Shown: positions 27,266-35,608 of the stretch, in pieces | How the letters are laid out: each line of letters starts with the position of its first letter | Position numbering within the stretch: the stretch's first letter is position 1 | DNA from: Scatosoma sp002474405 | Lineage (GTDB): Bacteria > Bacillota > Clostridia > Christensenellales > Borkfalkiaceae | Direction of reading: 5' to 3' | DNA length: 64,000 bases | Assembly (NCBI GenBank): GCA_937892545.1 | Contig: CALAFO010000047.1 | Span: 8,669 to 72,668 of the forward strand | Notes under the pieces: generated by a model | Seen by the model: the letters and a program-made list of their open reading frames with translations, nothing else | Told to the model about the DNA's origin: nothing | Database searches by the model: none | Translations under genes and position numbers: made by a program

Positions 27266-29899
27266 TTATTTCTCCTCGCCGTCGTCGGGAGTTTCGTTCT
27301 CCTCGCCGTCGTCTGCGGGTTCGAACGTAGCTTCTTCGCCCGTTTCGTCCGCGTCGTCGGCTATGGCGTTGCGCTCCTCTTCGGGCAGTTCGGTTTCTTC
27401 GGGTTCGGCAACTTCCGCGTCGTCCTCGCGCTCCGTTACGTCAACCGTAGCCACCAGCGAATCTTTCACGTTCATCACGCGTACCCCGCGCGAAGCTCTG
27501 CCGATTCTGGAAATGCTGTCCGCATGCATGCGGATAATGGTTCCGGCGGTAGTGATAATCATAATATCGTTCTCGTCCGTTACCTGCTTCATCGCCACAA
27601 GCTCGCCCGTCTTTTCGTTGAACGTGCCCGCCTTGATGCCCTTGCCGGCTCTGCCCTGAACGCGGTAATCTTCCACGTTCGTGCGTTTGCCGTAGCCTTT
27701 CGCCGTCAGCGTAAGAATATCGTAATTCTCGTCCACCACCAGCATATCCACCAGCTCGTCGTTCTCGCCGAGGCGCATTGCGCGTACGCCCGCCGCGGTT
27801 CTGCCCATCGCGCGGATGTTGCTTTCGTGGAAGCGGATGCACTTGCCCGAACGGCTGGCAATCAAAAGTTCGTTGTCGCCCGTGGTGAACTGCACGGAAA
27901 TAATTTCGTCTCCCTCATTCAGCTTCACCGCAATCTTGCCGTTCTTCATGATGCGCGAATATTCGTCCGTCGTCGTCTTTTTAATCAGCCCTTTCTTGGT
28001 GGCGATTACGATATACCCGTTGCCGTTTTCTTTCTTCGGCAACACGGCGGCAATCTTTTCGCCCTGATCCAGCCCCACAACGTTCACCACGGCTCTGCCG
28101 CGCGAAGTGCGGTTCGCTTCGGGAATCATATACCCCTTGATGGAATACACCTTGCCGAGCGACGTAAACAGCAGAATATCGTCGTGCGTGCACGCGATGA
28201 ACATTTTCTCCACGTAGTCCTCGTCCTTGGGTTTATGCGCCGTAACGCCCATGCCGCCGCGGTGCTGCGCCTTGTATTCCGTTACGGGCAGCCGCTTGAT
28301 ATAGCCCGAATGCGTCAGCGAAATCACCACGTCCTCTCTGTCGATTAAATCTTCGTCCTCTATTGAACCGAAGTCCACCGAAATTTCCGTCTTTCTCGGC
28401 GAAGGATAGCGGTTCTTGATGTCCGTGAGGTCGTTTCTGATAATCGCCATCACGCGGCTTTCGTTGGCTAAAATATCCTTCAAATCGAGAATCGTCGCTT
28501 CCAGCTGCGCCAGTTCTTCTTTCAGCTTCTCCACTTCGAGGGAAGTCAGACGCTGCAAGCGCATTTCCAGAATCGCGTTCGCCTGCTTTTCGTCCAGTTC
28601 GAACGTCGCCGTCAGGCGCTCCACCGCCACGTTTTTATCCGCCGATTCCTTGATGACCTTAATCACTTCGTCGATATTCGCAAGCGCCAGCACAAGTCCT
28701 TCCACGATATGCGCGCGCTCTTCCGTTTTGTTGAGTTCGAAGCGCGTACGGCGGGTGATGACTTCTTTCTGATGCGCCAGATAATATTGCAGAATTTCGC
28801 GCAGATTCAGCGTTTTCGGCTCGGTGCCGTTTTCCACAAGCGCCAGCATAATCAAACCGTCCGAAACCTGCAGATTCGTCTTTTTATACAGCGTGTTCAA
28901 AACAACCTGCGCGTTCGCGTCTTTCTTCACTTCGATCACGATGCGCATACCCGTTCTGTCCGATTCTTCGCGGATATCGGAAATACCTTCCAGTCGCTTG
29001 TCGCGCACCATATCCGCAATCGTCTTGATTAAAACGGCTTTGTTCACCTGATACGGGATTTCCGTTACTACGATGCGCTGGCGGGTATTTCCGCCCGTGC
29101 CGTATTCTTCGATTTCGCACTTCGAACGGATGATAATTTTTCCCTGCCCCGTCTGATACGCTTTTTTGATGCCGCTTCTGCCCATAATCACGCCGCCCGT
29201 AGGGAAGTCGGGCGCCGGGATATATTCCATCAGCTCGTCCACCGTAATATCGGGGTTGTCGATCATCGCGATGGTACCGTCGATTACTTCGGCAAGATTG
29301 TGCGGCGGAATGTTGGTAGCCATACCCACGGCGATACCGTCCGAACCGTTTACAAGCAGGTTGGGGAAGCGCGAGGGAAGCACCACGGGTTCTTCTTCGC
29401 TGCCGTCGAAGTTGGGAATGAAATCCACCGTCTCTTTATCGAGGTCTTTCAGCATTTCCGCGGCAAGCTTGGTAAGGCGCGCTTCGGTGTAACGCATAGC
29501 CGCGGCAGGGTCGCCGTCCACGCTTCCGAAGTTTCCGTGCCCGTCCACCAGCGGGAAATTGATGGTGAAATCCTGCGCGAGGCGCACCAGCGCGTCGTAC
29601 ACCGAGGAATCGCCGTGCGGGTGGAATTTACCCATACAGTCGCCCACGATACGCGCGCACTTTCTGAACGCTTTGTCGTTATACAAGCCCATTTCGTGCA
29701 TCGAATACAGAATTCTTCTGTGCACGGGCTTGAGACCGTCTCGCACGTCGGGAATGGCGCGCGATTTGTTTACCGCCATCGCGTAGGCGATGAACGAACG
29801 TTTCAGTTCGTCGTCCACCTCCATATCGATGATTTTCGTCATTTCGAGAGTCTTTTTAAACTCTTCGGTCAATTCGGGACTCGTTTCTCTTTTAGCCAT
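27266..29899 (-). CDS. gyrA: DNA gyrase subunit A
   Basis: An 877-residue type IIA topoisomerase subunit. It cuts and rejoins DNA to introduce negative supercoils as an A2B2 complex with GyrB. The catalytic tyrosine is in AMRYTEARL (about Tyr137). The quinolone region reads HGDSSVYDALVR, keeping Ser98 and Asp102, the wild-type residues equivalent to Ser83 and Asp87 of E. coli. The C-terminal beta-pinwheel starts near the GyrA-box-like QHRGGMG, and a long acidic tail (Glu/Asp-rich, about 60 residues) ends the protein. It is 23 bases downstream of gyrB, with ribosome binding site AGGAGA. Confidence 0.97.
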   Translation of the reverse strand: MAKRETSPELTEEFKKTLEMTKIIDMEVDDELKRSFIAYAMAVNKSRAIPDVRDGLKPVHRRILYSMHEMGLYNDKAFRKCARIVGDCMGKFHPHGDSSVYDALVRLAQDFTINFPLVDGHGNFGSVDGDPAAAMRYTEARLTKLAAEMLKDLDKETVDFIPNFDGSEEEPVVLPSRFPNLLVNGSDGIAVGMATNIPPHNLAEVIDGTIAMIDNPDITVDELMEYIPAPDFPTGGVIMGRSGIKKAYQTGQGKIIIRSKCEIEEYGTGGNTRQRIVVTEIPYQVNKAVLIKTIADMVRDKRLEGISDIREESDRTGMRIVIEVKKDANAQVVLNTLYKKTNLQVSDGLIMLALVENGTEPKTLNLREILQYYLAHQKEVITRRTRFELNKTEERAHIVEGLVLALANIDEVIKVIKESADKNVAVERLTATFELDEKQANAILEMRLQRLTSLEVEKLKEELAQLEATILDLKDILANESRVMAIIRNDLTDIKNRYPSPRKTEISVDFGSIEDEDLIDREDVVISLTHSGYIKRLPVTEYKAQHRGGMGVTAHKPKDEDYVEKMFIACTHDDILLFTSLGKVYSIKGYMIPEANRTSRGRAVVNVVGLDQGEKIAAVLPKKENGNGYIVIATKKGLIKKTTTDEYSRIMKNGKIAVKLNEGDEIISVQFTTGDNELLIASRSGKCIRFHESNIRAMGRTAAGVRAMRLGENDELVDMLVVDENYDILTLTAKGYGKRTNVEDYRVQGRAGKGIKAGTFNEKTGELVAMKQVTDENDIMIITTAGTIIRMHADSISRIGRASRGVRVMNVKDSLVATVDVTEREDDAEVAEPEETELPEEERNAIADDADETGEEATFEPADDGEENETPDDGEEK

Positions 29900-29922
29900 T
29901 TCTTTTTATCTCTCCTGTGCCC

Positions 29923-31836
29923 TTAAATATCGAGGTCGGTTACCAGCGACGCGTTCTCTTCGATGAACTTTCTGCGAAGTTCGGGGCTTTCGCCCATCAG
30001 CATCGCAAACATCTTGTCCGCTTCCGCCGCGTCCTCCATGGTAACGCGCACCAGCGTACGGGTGGAAGGGTCCATCGTCGTCGTCCAAAGCTGCTCCGTA
30101 CTCATTTCGCCGAGACCTTTATAACGCTGATATTCCACTTTCGAAGTCGCCTGCGCGTCGAACGCCACCTTTTCTTCTTCGGAATAGAGGTACGAATCCT
30201 TGCCCTTGTAGGTTGCCTTGTAAAGGGGCGGCAACGCCGAATATACGTGCCCGTGTTCGATTAAGGGGCGCATATAGCGGAACAGGAACGTGTACAGAAG
30301 AATACGGATGTGCGCGCCGTCCACATCGGCATCGGTCATCGAGATGATGCGGTCGTAGCGGAGCTTGCTCTCGTCGAAATCGTCCAGAATGCCGCAGCCG
30401 AACGCCGTAATCATCGCCTTGATTTCCTCGTTTTCGAGAACGCGGTTAAGCCGCACTTTTTCCACGTTTAAAATCTTGCCGCGAAGGGGCAGAATCGCTT
30501 GGAATCTTCTGTCGCGCCCCTGCTTCGCCGTGCCGCCTGCGGAGTCGCCCTCTACGATATAAATTTCGCAAAGTTCCGAACGCCTGTCAGAACAGTCGGC
30601 AAGCTTCCCGGGCAGCGTGGAATTTTCCAGAACGCCCTTTCTGCGGGTTAAATCACGCGCCGCACGCGCCGCGTCGCGCGCCTTCTGCGCCGTTAAACAG
30701 CGCATAACAAGCTCTTTCGCCGCGCTCGGATTCTCTTCCATAAACGCGCTTAAATGCTCGGTAACGCATTGGCTCACAAACGAACGGATAAACGAATTGT
30801 TCAGCTTGTCTTTCGTCTGCGATTCGAACTGCGCGTTCACGAGTTTTACGGAAACCACCGCCGTGATGCCCTCGCGCACGTCCTCGCCAGAAAGCTTGTC
30901 CGACTCTTTCATTAAGCCCGCTTTCTTGCCGTAATCGTTAATCACTTTGGTGAGCGCAAGCCGCAAGCCTTCCACGTGCGTGCCGCCGTCTATCGTGTTC
31001 ACGTTGTTCGCATACGAATAAATCACTTCGTTGTACGATTCGTTGTACTGAATCGCCACTTCGCACATCGTGTCGCCGTCCGTCTCTTCGAAATACAGCG
31101 GTTGCGGGAATAACAGCTGTTCGCGCGAAGCGTTCAGATCTTCCACAAACGAACGAATACCGCCCTCGTAGCAGAACGAATCTTTCTTTTCCTGACCCGC
31201 GCGCTTGTCTTCAAGGGTAATGCGAAGCCCCTTGTTGAGATATGCCAGCTCGCGCAGACGAATTTTCAGAGTATCGTACGAAAAATCGGTGGTTTCGAAA
31301 ATCTCTTTGTCGGGCAAAAACGTAACTTTCGTGCCCGTTTCCGTCGTGTCGCCCACAATCTGCACGCTGCGTTGCGGCACGCCGCGGTTGTACACCTGCT
31401 TGTAAATGTGCCCGTCCTGATATACTTCCGCTTCCAGCCATTCCGAAAGCGCGTTCACCGCTTTCACGCCCACGCCGTGCAAACCGCTCGATACCTTGTA
31501 CCCCGAATCGCCGCCGAACTTGCCGCCCGCGTTCACTTTCGTGAACACCACTTCAAGGGTTGAAATGCCCTCTTTCGGGTGAATCGCCACGGGAATCCCG
31601 CGCCCGTTATCGCGCACGGTGCAGCTGCCGTCGGAATTGATCGTAACTTCGATATGCGTGCAGTAGCCCGCCAACGCCTCGTCGATCGAGTTATCCACCA
31701 CTTCGTGCACGAGGTGATGAAGCCCTTTCGCGTCGGTGGAAGAAATGTACATTCCGGGGCGTTTTCTGATGTGTTCCAAGCCGTCGAGAACCTGTATTTG
31801 TTCTGCGCCGTACTCGTTTTCTACTTTTTCCGCCAT
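29923..31836 (-). CDS. gyrB: DNA gyrase subunit B
   Basis: A 637-residue ATPase subunit of DNA gyrase. The GHKL ATPase domain has VVDNSIDEALAGYC, DNGRGIPV and GLHGVGVKAVNALS; the Toprim domain has YIVEGDSAGGTAKQGRDR and DADVDGAHIRILL; the C-terminal segment LWTTTMDPSTRTLVRV is typical. Length is normal for Gram-positive GyrB. AAGGAG precedes ATG 31836 by 12 bases. It leads the gyrB-gyrA operon behind a leader of about 200 bases that carries a long alternating purine-pyrimidine tract (31964-32009). Confidence 0.97.
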   Translation of the reverse strand: MAEKVENEYGAEQIQVLDGLEHIRKRPGMYISSTDAKGLHHLVHEVVDNSIDEALAGYCTHIEVTINSDGSCTVRDNGRGIPVAIHPKEGISTLEVVFTKVNAGGKFGGDSGYKVSSGLHGVGVKAVNALSEWLEAEVYQDGHIYKQVYNRGVPQRSVQIVGDTTETGTKVTFLPDKEIFETTDFSYDTLKIRLRELAYLNKGLRITLEDKRAGQEKKDSFCYEGGIRSFVEDLNASREQLLFPQPLYFEETDGDTMCEVAIQYNESYNEVIYSYANNVNTIDGGTHVEGLRLALTKVINDYGKKAGLMKESDKLSGEDVREGITAVVSVKLVNAQFESQTKDKLNNSFIRSFVSQCVTEHLSAFMEENPSAAKELVMRCLTAQKARDAARAARDLTRRKGVLENSTLPGKLADCSDRRSELCEIYIVEGDSAGGTAKQGRDRRFQAILPLRGKILNVEKVRLNRVLENEEIKAMITAFGCGILDDFDESKLRYDRIISMTDADVDGAHIRILLYTFLFRYMRPLIEHGHVYSALPPLYKATYKGKDSYLYSEEEKVAFDAQATSKVEYQRYKGLGEMSTEQLWTTTMDPSTRTLVRVTMEDAAEADKMFAMLMGESPELRRKFIEENASLVTDLDI

Positions 31837-31963
31837 AGTCGTTTGTTTCTCCTTATGCTTGTTTAATTTTTCTTTTTTTGGTTTCGTTTGCCTGCAAAAT
31901 AATTTTTCGCGCTATTGCCCGCGAAAATTCCGTGCTCTTTCTCACGCAATTTTTGTGCCGTTT

Positions 31964-32009
31964 CGCGCGCATACACGTATACGCACATACGCACGCACAT
32001 ACGCACACA
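31964..32009. repeat. 46-bp alternating purine-pyrimidine tract
   Basis: Every base from 31964 to 32009 alternates pyrimidine and purine, mixing CG, CA/TG and TA steps (CGCGCGCATACACGTATACG and on to CACATACGCACACA). After a single GG break a second stretch of nine (GCGCGCGCG) follows. Such sequence is prone to left-handed Z-DNA under negative supercoiling. It lies in the gyrB leader. Confidence 0.9.
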
Positions 32010-32044
32010 GGCGCGCGCGACAAATTATATATGCCGATAATACA

Positions 32045-32053
32045 ATTATACCA
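32045..32053 (-). promoter_or_regulatory. Extended -10 promoter of gyrBA
   Basis: On the minus strand TGGTATAAT, an extended -10, with a poor -35 (CTGTAC). It would give a gyrB leader of about 200 bases. A second AT-rich -10-like TATAAT lies at 32025-32030. The stretch 31837-32240 holds no gene. Confidence 0.55.
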
Positions 32054-32240
32054 TATTCCCGAAAAAAAGTACAGCGTTTCAGCGGATATTTTCGCCCTTC
32101 GCGACAATTTTTTTCTTTTTTTGTAAAATTTCACCGCTTTTATCGTTTTCGCCGCCTTGCAGCTCACCCGCCCACCGCGCAAAACAAGGTTGCGAATCTA
32201 TCCGAAAAGACAGAATCGCAACCTTGTTTTCTTATTTCGT

Positions 32241-32364
32241 GGCTTCCCCTTGCCTCATTTTGCTTGCGCAAAAATCGGCAAAAATGGTCAGCCTTGTTCC
32301 AAGGCTTCCCCTTGCCTCATTTTGCTTGCGCAAAAATCGGCAAAAATGGTCAGCCTTGTTCCAA
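32241..32364 (+). repeat. Two direct tandem repeats of 62 bp
   Basis: Identical units begin GGCTTCCCCTTGCCTCATTT at 32241 and 32303; a third begins at 32365 and turns into a family A repeat. Each unit holds GCTTGCGCAAAAATCGGC. It probably arose by slippage of a family A relative. Confidence 0.88.
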
Positions 32365-32540
32365 GGCTTCCCCTCGGGGGGCTTTTCTCGCCAAGTTGCC
32401 GCCCTACGGCAACTTCGGCGGCTTGCTGTCAACAAAGTTGACTGATGAGGGGCGTAGCCCATTTTTGATTGAAATTTTCCGTCAGAAATTTTCAATCAAG
32501 GGGCTAAACTTGTTTTCTGATATTTGCATTTCAAACAAAA
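32365..32540 (+). repeat. Dispersed hairpin repeat, family A (copy A2)
   Basis: GGCTTCCCCTCGGGGGGC, a hairpin CCAAGTTGCCG/CGGCAACTT, then stem 2 GTCAAC-AAA-GTTGAC, TGATGAGGGGCGTAGCCC, an imperfect palindrome GATTGAAATTTTCC...AATTTTCAATC, and the family end AACTTGTTTTCT...CATTTCAAAC. Confidence 0.8.
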
Positions 32541-32559
32541 AAGCCCCTTGCTTTCCCCT

Positions 32560-32630
32560 TGCCGAGTTGCCGCTCAAAGGCAATCTCGGCAAGTAGAGTG
32601 GCGCGGCGTACAGCCGCGCCGAGAGAGGTC
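32560..32630 (+). repeat. Diverged hairpin repeat related to family A
   Basis: CTTGCCGAG...CTCGGCAAG then GGCGCGGC-GTACA-GCCGCGCC and GAGAGAGG, a two-stem layout like family A but with different bases. Confidence 0.6.
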
Positions 32631-32652
32631 AAATTAAAATTTCGCCTTATTT

Positions 32653-32740
32653 ATAGCCTTCCCCTTGGGGGGAAGGTGTCAAGGCATCGCCTTGACGAAT
32701 GAGGGGCGTAGCTTGTTTTCTACCCCTCTCATTTCCAACG
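32653..32740 (+). repeat. Dispersed hairpin repeat, family A (copy A3)
   Basis: AGCCTTCCCC-TTGG-GGGGAAGG, stem 2 GTCAAGGC-ATC-GCCTTGAC, GAATGAGGGGCG, and the end GCTTGTTTTCTACCCCTC...CATTTCC. It sits 3' of the degV gene. Confidence 0.85.
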
Positions 32741-32786
32741 AAAACGCCGCCGTCCTCAATTTCTCCTCTTGCTCAACTTCCCCTCG

Positions 32787-33674
32787 TTACTTCTTCTCAT
32801 ACCCCGCCATATTGCGCGGCTTGCCGAAATAAAACGCCGCCACCAGCCCCGGACCGCAATTCGCGCCGATAATCGTGCCGATATACGTATAGTACACGTC
32901 CTTGAATCCCGCTTCCTTTTTAAGCGCCTCGCCAAACTCTTTCGCCCGCTCGGGCACGTCGCTGTGGCACACGTAAAGCGTCTGATTTTCCGCGTCGGTT
33001 ACCGTATCTTTCACAATCTCGAAAATACGCGCCACCGTCTGCTTGTAGCCACGCACCCGCTGTTGCACAATCAGATGTCCCGCAGAATCGAGGTTGAGTA
33101 TCGGGCAGATTTTAAAAATGCCGCCGATCAACGCCGCCGCCCGCGAACATCTGCCGCTTCTTCGAAGATACAAAAGCTCGTCTGTCGTATACCACGTGTT
33201 CACGTTGATTTTTATCTTTTCCAGCTCGGCAAAACACTCTTCCGCGTCCGCGCCGTTATCGCGCATTTCCGCCGCGCGAAGCGCAAGCATACCGTACCCC
33301 GTGGAACACAGCGTAGAATCCACCACGTAGATTTCCGCGCCGCACTTTTCTTTCAATGCCTGCGCCGCGTTCACCGCGCACTTGTACGTGCCCGATACCG
33401 CGCTGCCCAAGCTGATATGTACAATCGGCTTGCCCTCTTTCAGAAGCGGCGTAAAAAATTCGATGAATTGCGTTTCGTTCGCCTGACTCGTTTTCGGCAC
33501 TGCGCCCTTGCGCATTTGTTCGTAAAATTCGTGGCAGTCCTCCGCTTTCATCGTATCTTCGTAAAGCTTGCCGTCCGCCTCGTAGCATAAATGAAGCGGC
33601 ACGATTTCCCGTTCTTTTAAAAGCTCCGCGGGCAGGTCGCACCCCGAATCCGTCGTAACGATAAATTTTCCCAT
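32787..33674 (-). CDS. DegV-family fatty-acid-binding protein (FakB-like)
   Basis: A 295-residue DegV protein. This family (FakB in staphylococci) holds a fatty acid and presents it to the FakA kinase for phosphorylation and entry into phospholipids. Diagnostic segments are IVTTDSGCDLPAELL at the N-terminus, KTSQANETQF, the VHISLGSAVSGTY motif that binds the carboxyl group, and VVDSTLCSTGYGMLALRAA. The start ATG 33674 follows a perfect AAGGAGG; an earlier in-frame start would add 35 residues and has no site. It is transcribed divergently from a TetR gene. No fakA is nearby. Confidence 0.9.
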   Translation of the reverse strand: MGKFIVTTDSGCDLPAELLKEREIVPLHLCYEADGKLYEDTMKAEDCHEFYEQMRKGAVPKTSQANETQFIEFFTPLLKEGKPIVHISLGSAVSGTYKCAVNAAQALKEKCGAEIYVVDSTLCSTGYGMLALRAAEMRDNGADAEECFAELEKIKINVNTWYTTDELLYLRRSGRCSRAAALIGGIFKICPILNLDSAGHLIVQQRVRGYKQTVARIFEIVKDTVTDAENQTLYVCHSDVPERAKEFGEALKKEAGFKDVYYTYIGTIIGANCGPGLVAAFYFGKPRNMAGYEKK

Positions 33675-33720
33675 ATCCGTTCGTCCTCCTTGTTGCAACC
33701 GTTTTTCGATTTCATAACGA

Positions 33721-33779
33721 TTGACAGTTATCGATACTCGTGTTATAATAATTATAAACCGAATCGGCAAAAAAGACAA
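33721..33779. promoter_or_regulatory. Overlapping divergent promoters of degV and tetR
   Basis: Plus strand: TTGACA (33721-33726), 17 bases, TATAAT (33744-33749), perfect consensus. Minus strand: TTGTCT (33774-33779), 17 bases, TATAAT (33751-33756). The two -10 boxes are one base apart, so the promoters overlap. Confidence 0.85.
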
Positions 33780-33813
33780 ATACGGTTTGCAAAATTCGGT
33801 AAGTTATCGATAC
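33727..33813. promoter_or_regulatory. Candidate TetR operators, two direct copies
   Basis: GTTATCGATAC occurs at 33727-33737 (inside the tetR promoter spacer) and at 33803-33813 (before tetR). Its core TATCGATA is palindromic. This is likely the binding site of the adjacent TetR protein, by position. Confidence 0.6.
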
Positions 33814-33845
33814 AAAATAAAAAAAGTGTTCAAAAAAGGATAATT

Positions 33846-34436
33846 ATGGATAAACGGATCATCAAAACCAAGCGGAACATCAAAGAAACGTTCATAAAAA
33901 TGCTTTCAACGTGCGCGTTCGAGAAAATCAACGTTACGGAACTTTGCCGCCGCGCCTGCATCGGCAGAATCACGTTTTACACGTATTACGACGACAAATT
34001 CGCGCTTGCCGACGAGCTTATGGACGATTATATGCAAGAAGCGCTCGACGATTATCATCGTTTGCAAAAGCAAAACAACCCTGCCACATTGCCGTTCGAA
34101 GGGTACTTGAATATGCTTACGGCGATACTCGATTTATATTTCGCGCACGCGGAATTTTTCACGCACGCGAATATCGAAAAGAACCCGTATCTGTACACGT
34201 CGTTTTACAACCGGGTGTTCGGAAACGTGCTTTTATATCTTCGCCGGCACCAGCAAAGCATGCGTCCGCGGTATTCCGACAGGCGCACGGCGGTACTTAT
34301 CTGCAACGGATTCTGGGGCATTGTATCGGACGCACTGACGGATAAAAATTTATCCGAAAAAGCCTTCCGTCAGACGAAAAAAGAAATTTTCGAAATGTAC
34401 CGTACGGTGTTATCCTCGGATTTATTCATCCGCTGA
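33846..34436 (+). CDS. TetR-family regulator (DhaS-like)
   Basis: A 196-residue regulator with an N-terminal TetR helix-turn-helix: KRNIKETFIKMLSTCAFEKINVTELCRRACIGRITFYTYYDDK. The rest is a helical ligand/dimer domain with an aromatic YFAHAEFFTHANIEKNPYLYTSF segment, similar to TetR_C domains of DhaS-type proteins. ATG 33846 follows AAAGGA by 5 bases. It is divergent from degV and is preceded by two copies of a TATCGATA-centred site, so it likely controls itself and the fatty-acid-binding gene. The ligand is unknown. Confidence 0.86.
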   Translation: MDKRIIKTKRNIKETFIKMLSTCAFEKINVTELCRRACIGRITFYTYYDDKFALADELMDDYMQEALDDYHRLQKQNNPATLPFEGYLNMLTAILDLYFAHAEFFTHANIEKNPYLYTSFYNRVFGNVLLYLRRHQQSMRPRYSDRRTAVLICNGFWGIVSDALTDKNLSEKAFRQTKKEIFEMYRTVLSSDLFIR

Positions 34437-34451
34437 ATTTTCGCCTTTGAT

Positions 34452-34524
34452 ATAGGCTTCCCCTTGGGGCGGGCATCGCCCGCTTCATAACGGATTGCAA
34501 CAAGCCGTTTGAAATTTTAAAATA
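34452..34524 (+). repeat. Dispersed hairpin repeat, family B (copy B1)
   Basis: GGCTTCCCCTTGGGG, CGGGC-AT-CGCCCG, then AACGG-ATTGCAACAAG-CCGTT, GAAATTTT. Directly followed by a family A copy. The same B-A order occurs at 40353. Confidence 0.75.
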
Positions 34525-34537
34525 TTGCCTTTGATAT

Positions 34538-34671
34538 AGCCTTCCCCTTGGGGGGAAGGTGTCGCCGAACGGCGACGAATGAGGGGCGTAGCCCATTTTT
34601 GATTGAAATTTTCCATCGGAAATTTTCAATCAAGGGGCGTATCGTATTTTCTACCATCCCCATTTCAAACG
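34538..34671 (+). repeat. Dispersed hairpin repeat, family A (copy A4)
   Basis: AGCCTTCCCC-TTGG-GGGGAAGG, stem 2 GTCGCCG-AA-CGGCGAC, GAATGAGGGGCGTAGCCC, palindrome GATTGAAATTTTCC/GGAAATTTTCAATC, and the end CATTTCAAACG. Confidence 0.85.
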
Positions 34672-34695
34672 CCCCAAAAAACAACCGAAAATTTT

Positions 34696-34899
34696 TTACA
34701 GACTGCTCAAAAAATCGTCGAGCAGTCTTTTTTGTTTTTCGTTCAGGCTTTCGAGCGATTTTCCCGCGGCAACATTCCGCGAATGTTCTTCGGCAAAAAA
34801 TTCGGCAAGCGAGATATTCAGCCCCGCGCAGATATAACCGAGATAGTCCACCGTAGGACTTTTCGAGTCCGACAGCTTTCCGAAAAATTTACAAGAAAT
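34696..34899 (-). pseudogene. C-terminal remnant of an XRE-type regulator
   Basis: Minus-strand frame of 67 codons with no start: it follows an in-frame TAA and reads ...GKLSDSKSPTVDYLGYICAGLNISLAEFFAEEHS...LNEKQKRLLDDFLSSL. The segment SPTVDYLGYICAGLNISLAEFF is the classic end of a Cro/CI helix-turn-helix domain followed by its tail. The DNA-binding first half is missing. The lost 5' part is replaced by AT-rich ATTTACAA repeats and the promoter of the next gene. Its last codons overlap a plus-strand terminator. Most likely decay or truncation by rearrangement in this repeat-rich patch. Confidence 0.7.
34701..34740 (+). terminator. Rho-independent terminator, plus strand
   Basis: GACTGCTC (34701-34708) pairs with GAGCAGTC (34720-34727), then TTTTTTG. 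It may end read-through from tetR, and it lies in the end of the regulator remnant. Confidence 0.8.
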
Positions 34900-34923
34900 T
34901 TACAAATTATTTACAAAATCCCG

Positions 34924-34952
34924 TTGACTTTCTTTGTGCCTTGCGATAAAAT
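34924..34952 (+). promoter_or_regulatory. Sigma-A promoter of the low-GC membrane protein
   Basis: TTGACT (34924-34929), a 17-base spacer and TAAAAT (34947-34952). Confidence 0.75.
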
Positions 34953-34991
34953 ACTGTTTAATCTTTGTTGTTTCTTGCGGAGAATAGAGTA

Positions 34992-35480
34992 ATGGATGTT
35001 AAAAAGTTAGTTTCAAAATCTGTAGATTTCAGATATTATTGTTCCGGATTGTTGTGCTACGGTATTTTTATGGTTATATTCCTTACTCTCGCCATTGTGT
35101 CTGTGAATGACAGTTTAGTCTCCGCGCGATTGGCGTCAATTACTGGTTTTATTCTCCTTATCCCCTTTATTTTTTACTGTGCGATAAGAATTATTCTTTT
35201 GTTTGCAGGGTCAAAAAATTATTATATTTATACCGCCGATGTACTTGAAGTACATAACGAACATTTCGCTTTGTTTCGCCACTCTTGCTCTTTCACTCTG
35301 ACGATACATAAAGATGACGGCTCTGATTTTACCTCCGGAACCTCCGGTATTTTTAAAGCCTCGGATTTTAGTTCCACGTATTTCGGCAATTATGTGAATA
35401 AAACTTTGAAAGTTTTATATAATCCAAAAAACAAAACCGTTATTGTTGTCGGAACACTCGATCCGGAACAGTCAACTTAA
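34992..35480 (+). CDS. Small membrane protein of unknown function, AT-rich
   Basis: A 162-residue protein that I do not recognise. Two N-terminal hydrophobic segments (about residues 17-38, YCSGLLCYGIFMVIFL, and 48-70, ITGFILLIPFIFYCAI) are followed by a soluble domain rich in beta-type residues ending LYNPKNKTVIVVGTLDPEQST. That last part resembles DUF3592-like proteins by layout only. GGAG precedes ATG 34992 by about ten bases, and the gene has its own promoter and terminator. Base composition is visibly more AT-rich than its neighbours, and it lies beside a regulator remnant and repeats, suggesting transfer. Confidence 0.7.
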   Translation: MDVKKLVSKSVDFRYYCSGLLCYGIFMVIFLTLAIVSVNDSLVSARLASITGFILLIPFIFYCAIRIILLFAGSKNYYIYTADVLEVHNEHFALFRHSCSFTLTIHKDDGSDFTSGTSGIFKASDFSSTYFGNYVNKTLKVLYNPKNKTVIVVGTLDPEQST

Positions 35481-35494
35481 ATTTTATCTTTTCA

Positions 35495-35531
35495 AGAGAA
35501 TATCGCTTGTTGCCGATATCCTCTTTTTTGT
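35495..35531 (+). terminator. Terminator of the AT-rich membrane gene
   Basis: AAGAGAATATCG (35495-35506) pairs with CGATATCCTCTT (35515-35526) with one mismatch, then TTTTG. Confidence 0.85.
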
Positions 35532-35608
35532 TACGGTAAATTATACTATCCCGGTACTCAACGTCCCCCATTCCTCGTTTGCCCCCTTAGCATTTCTCCG
35601 CAAAAACT

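Noticed and set aside
29900..29922. Separate promoter for gyrA
   Set aside because: Only 23 bases separate gyrB and gyrA, with just a ribosome binding site there.
32241..32364. CRISPR array
   Set aside because: Only two identical 62-bp units with no spacers, no cas genes anywhere; it is a plain tandem duplication.
31853..32596. Long frames of up to 286 codons upstream of gyrB
   Set aside because: They run through the Z-type tract and dispersed repeats, have no ribosome binding sites, and read as Arg/His-rich or repetitive sequence.
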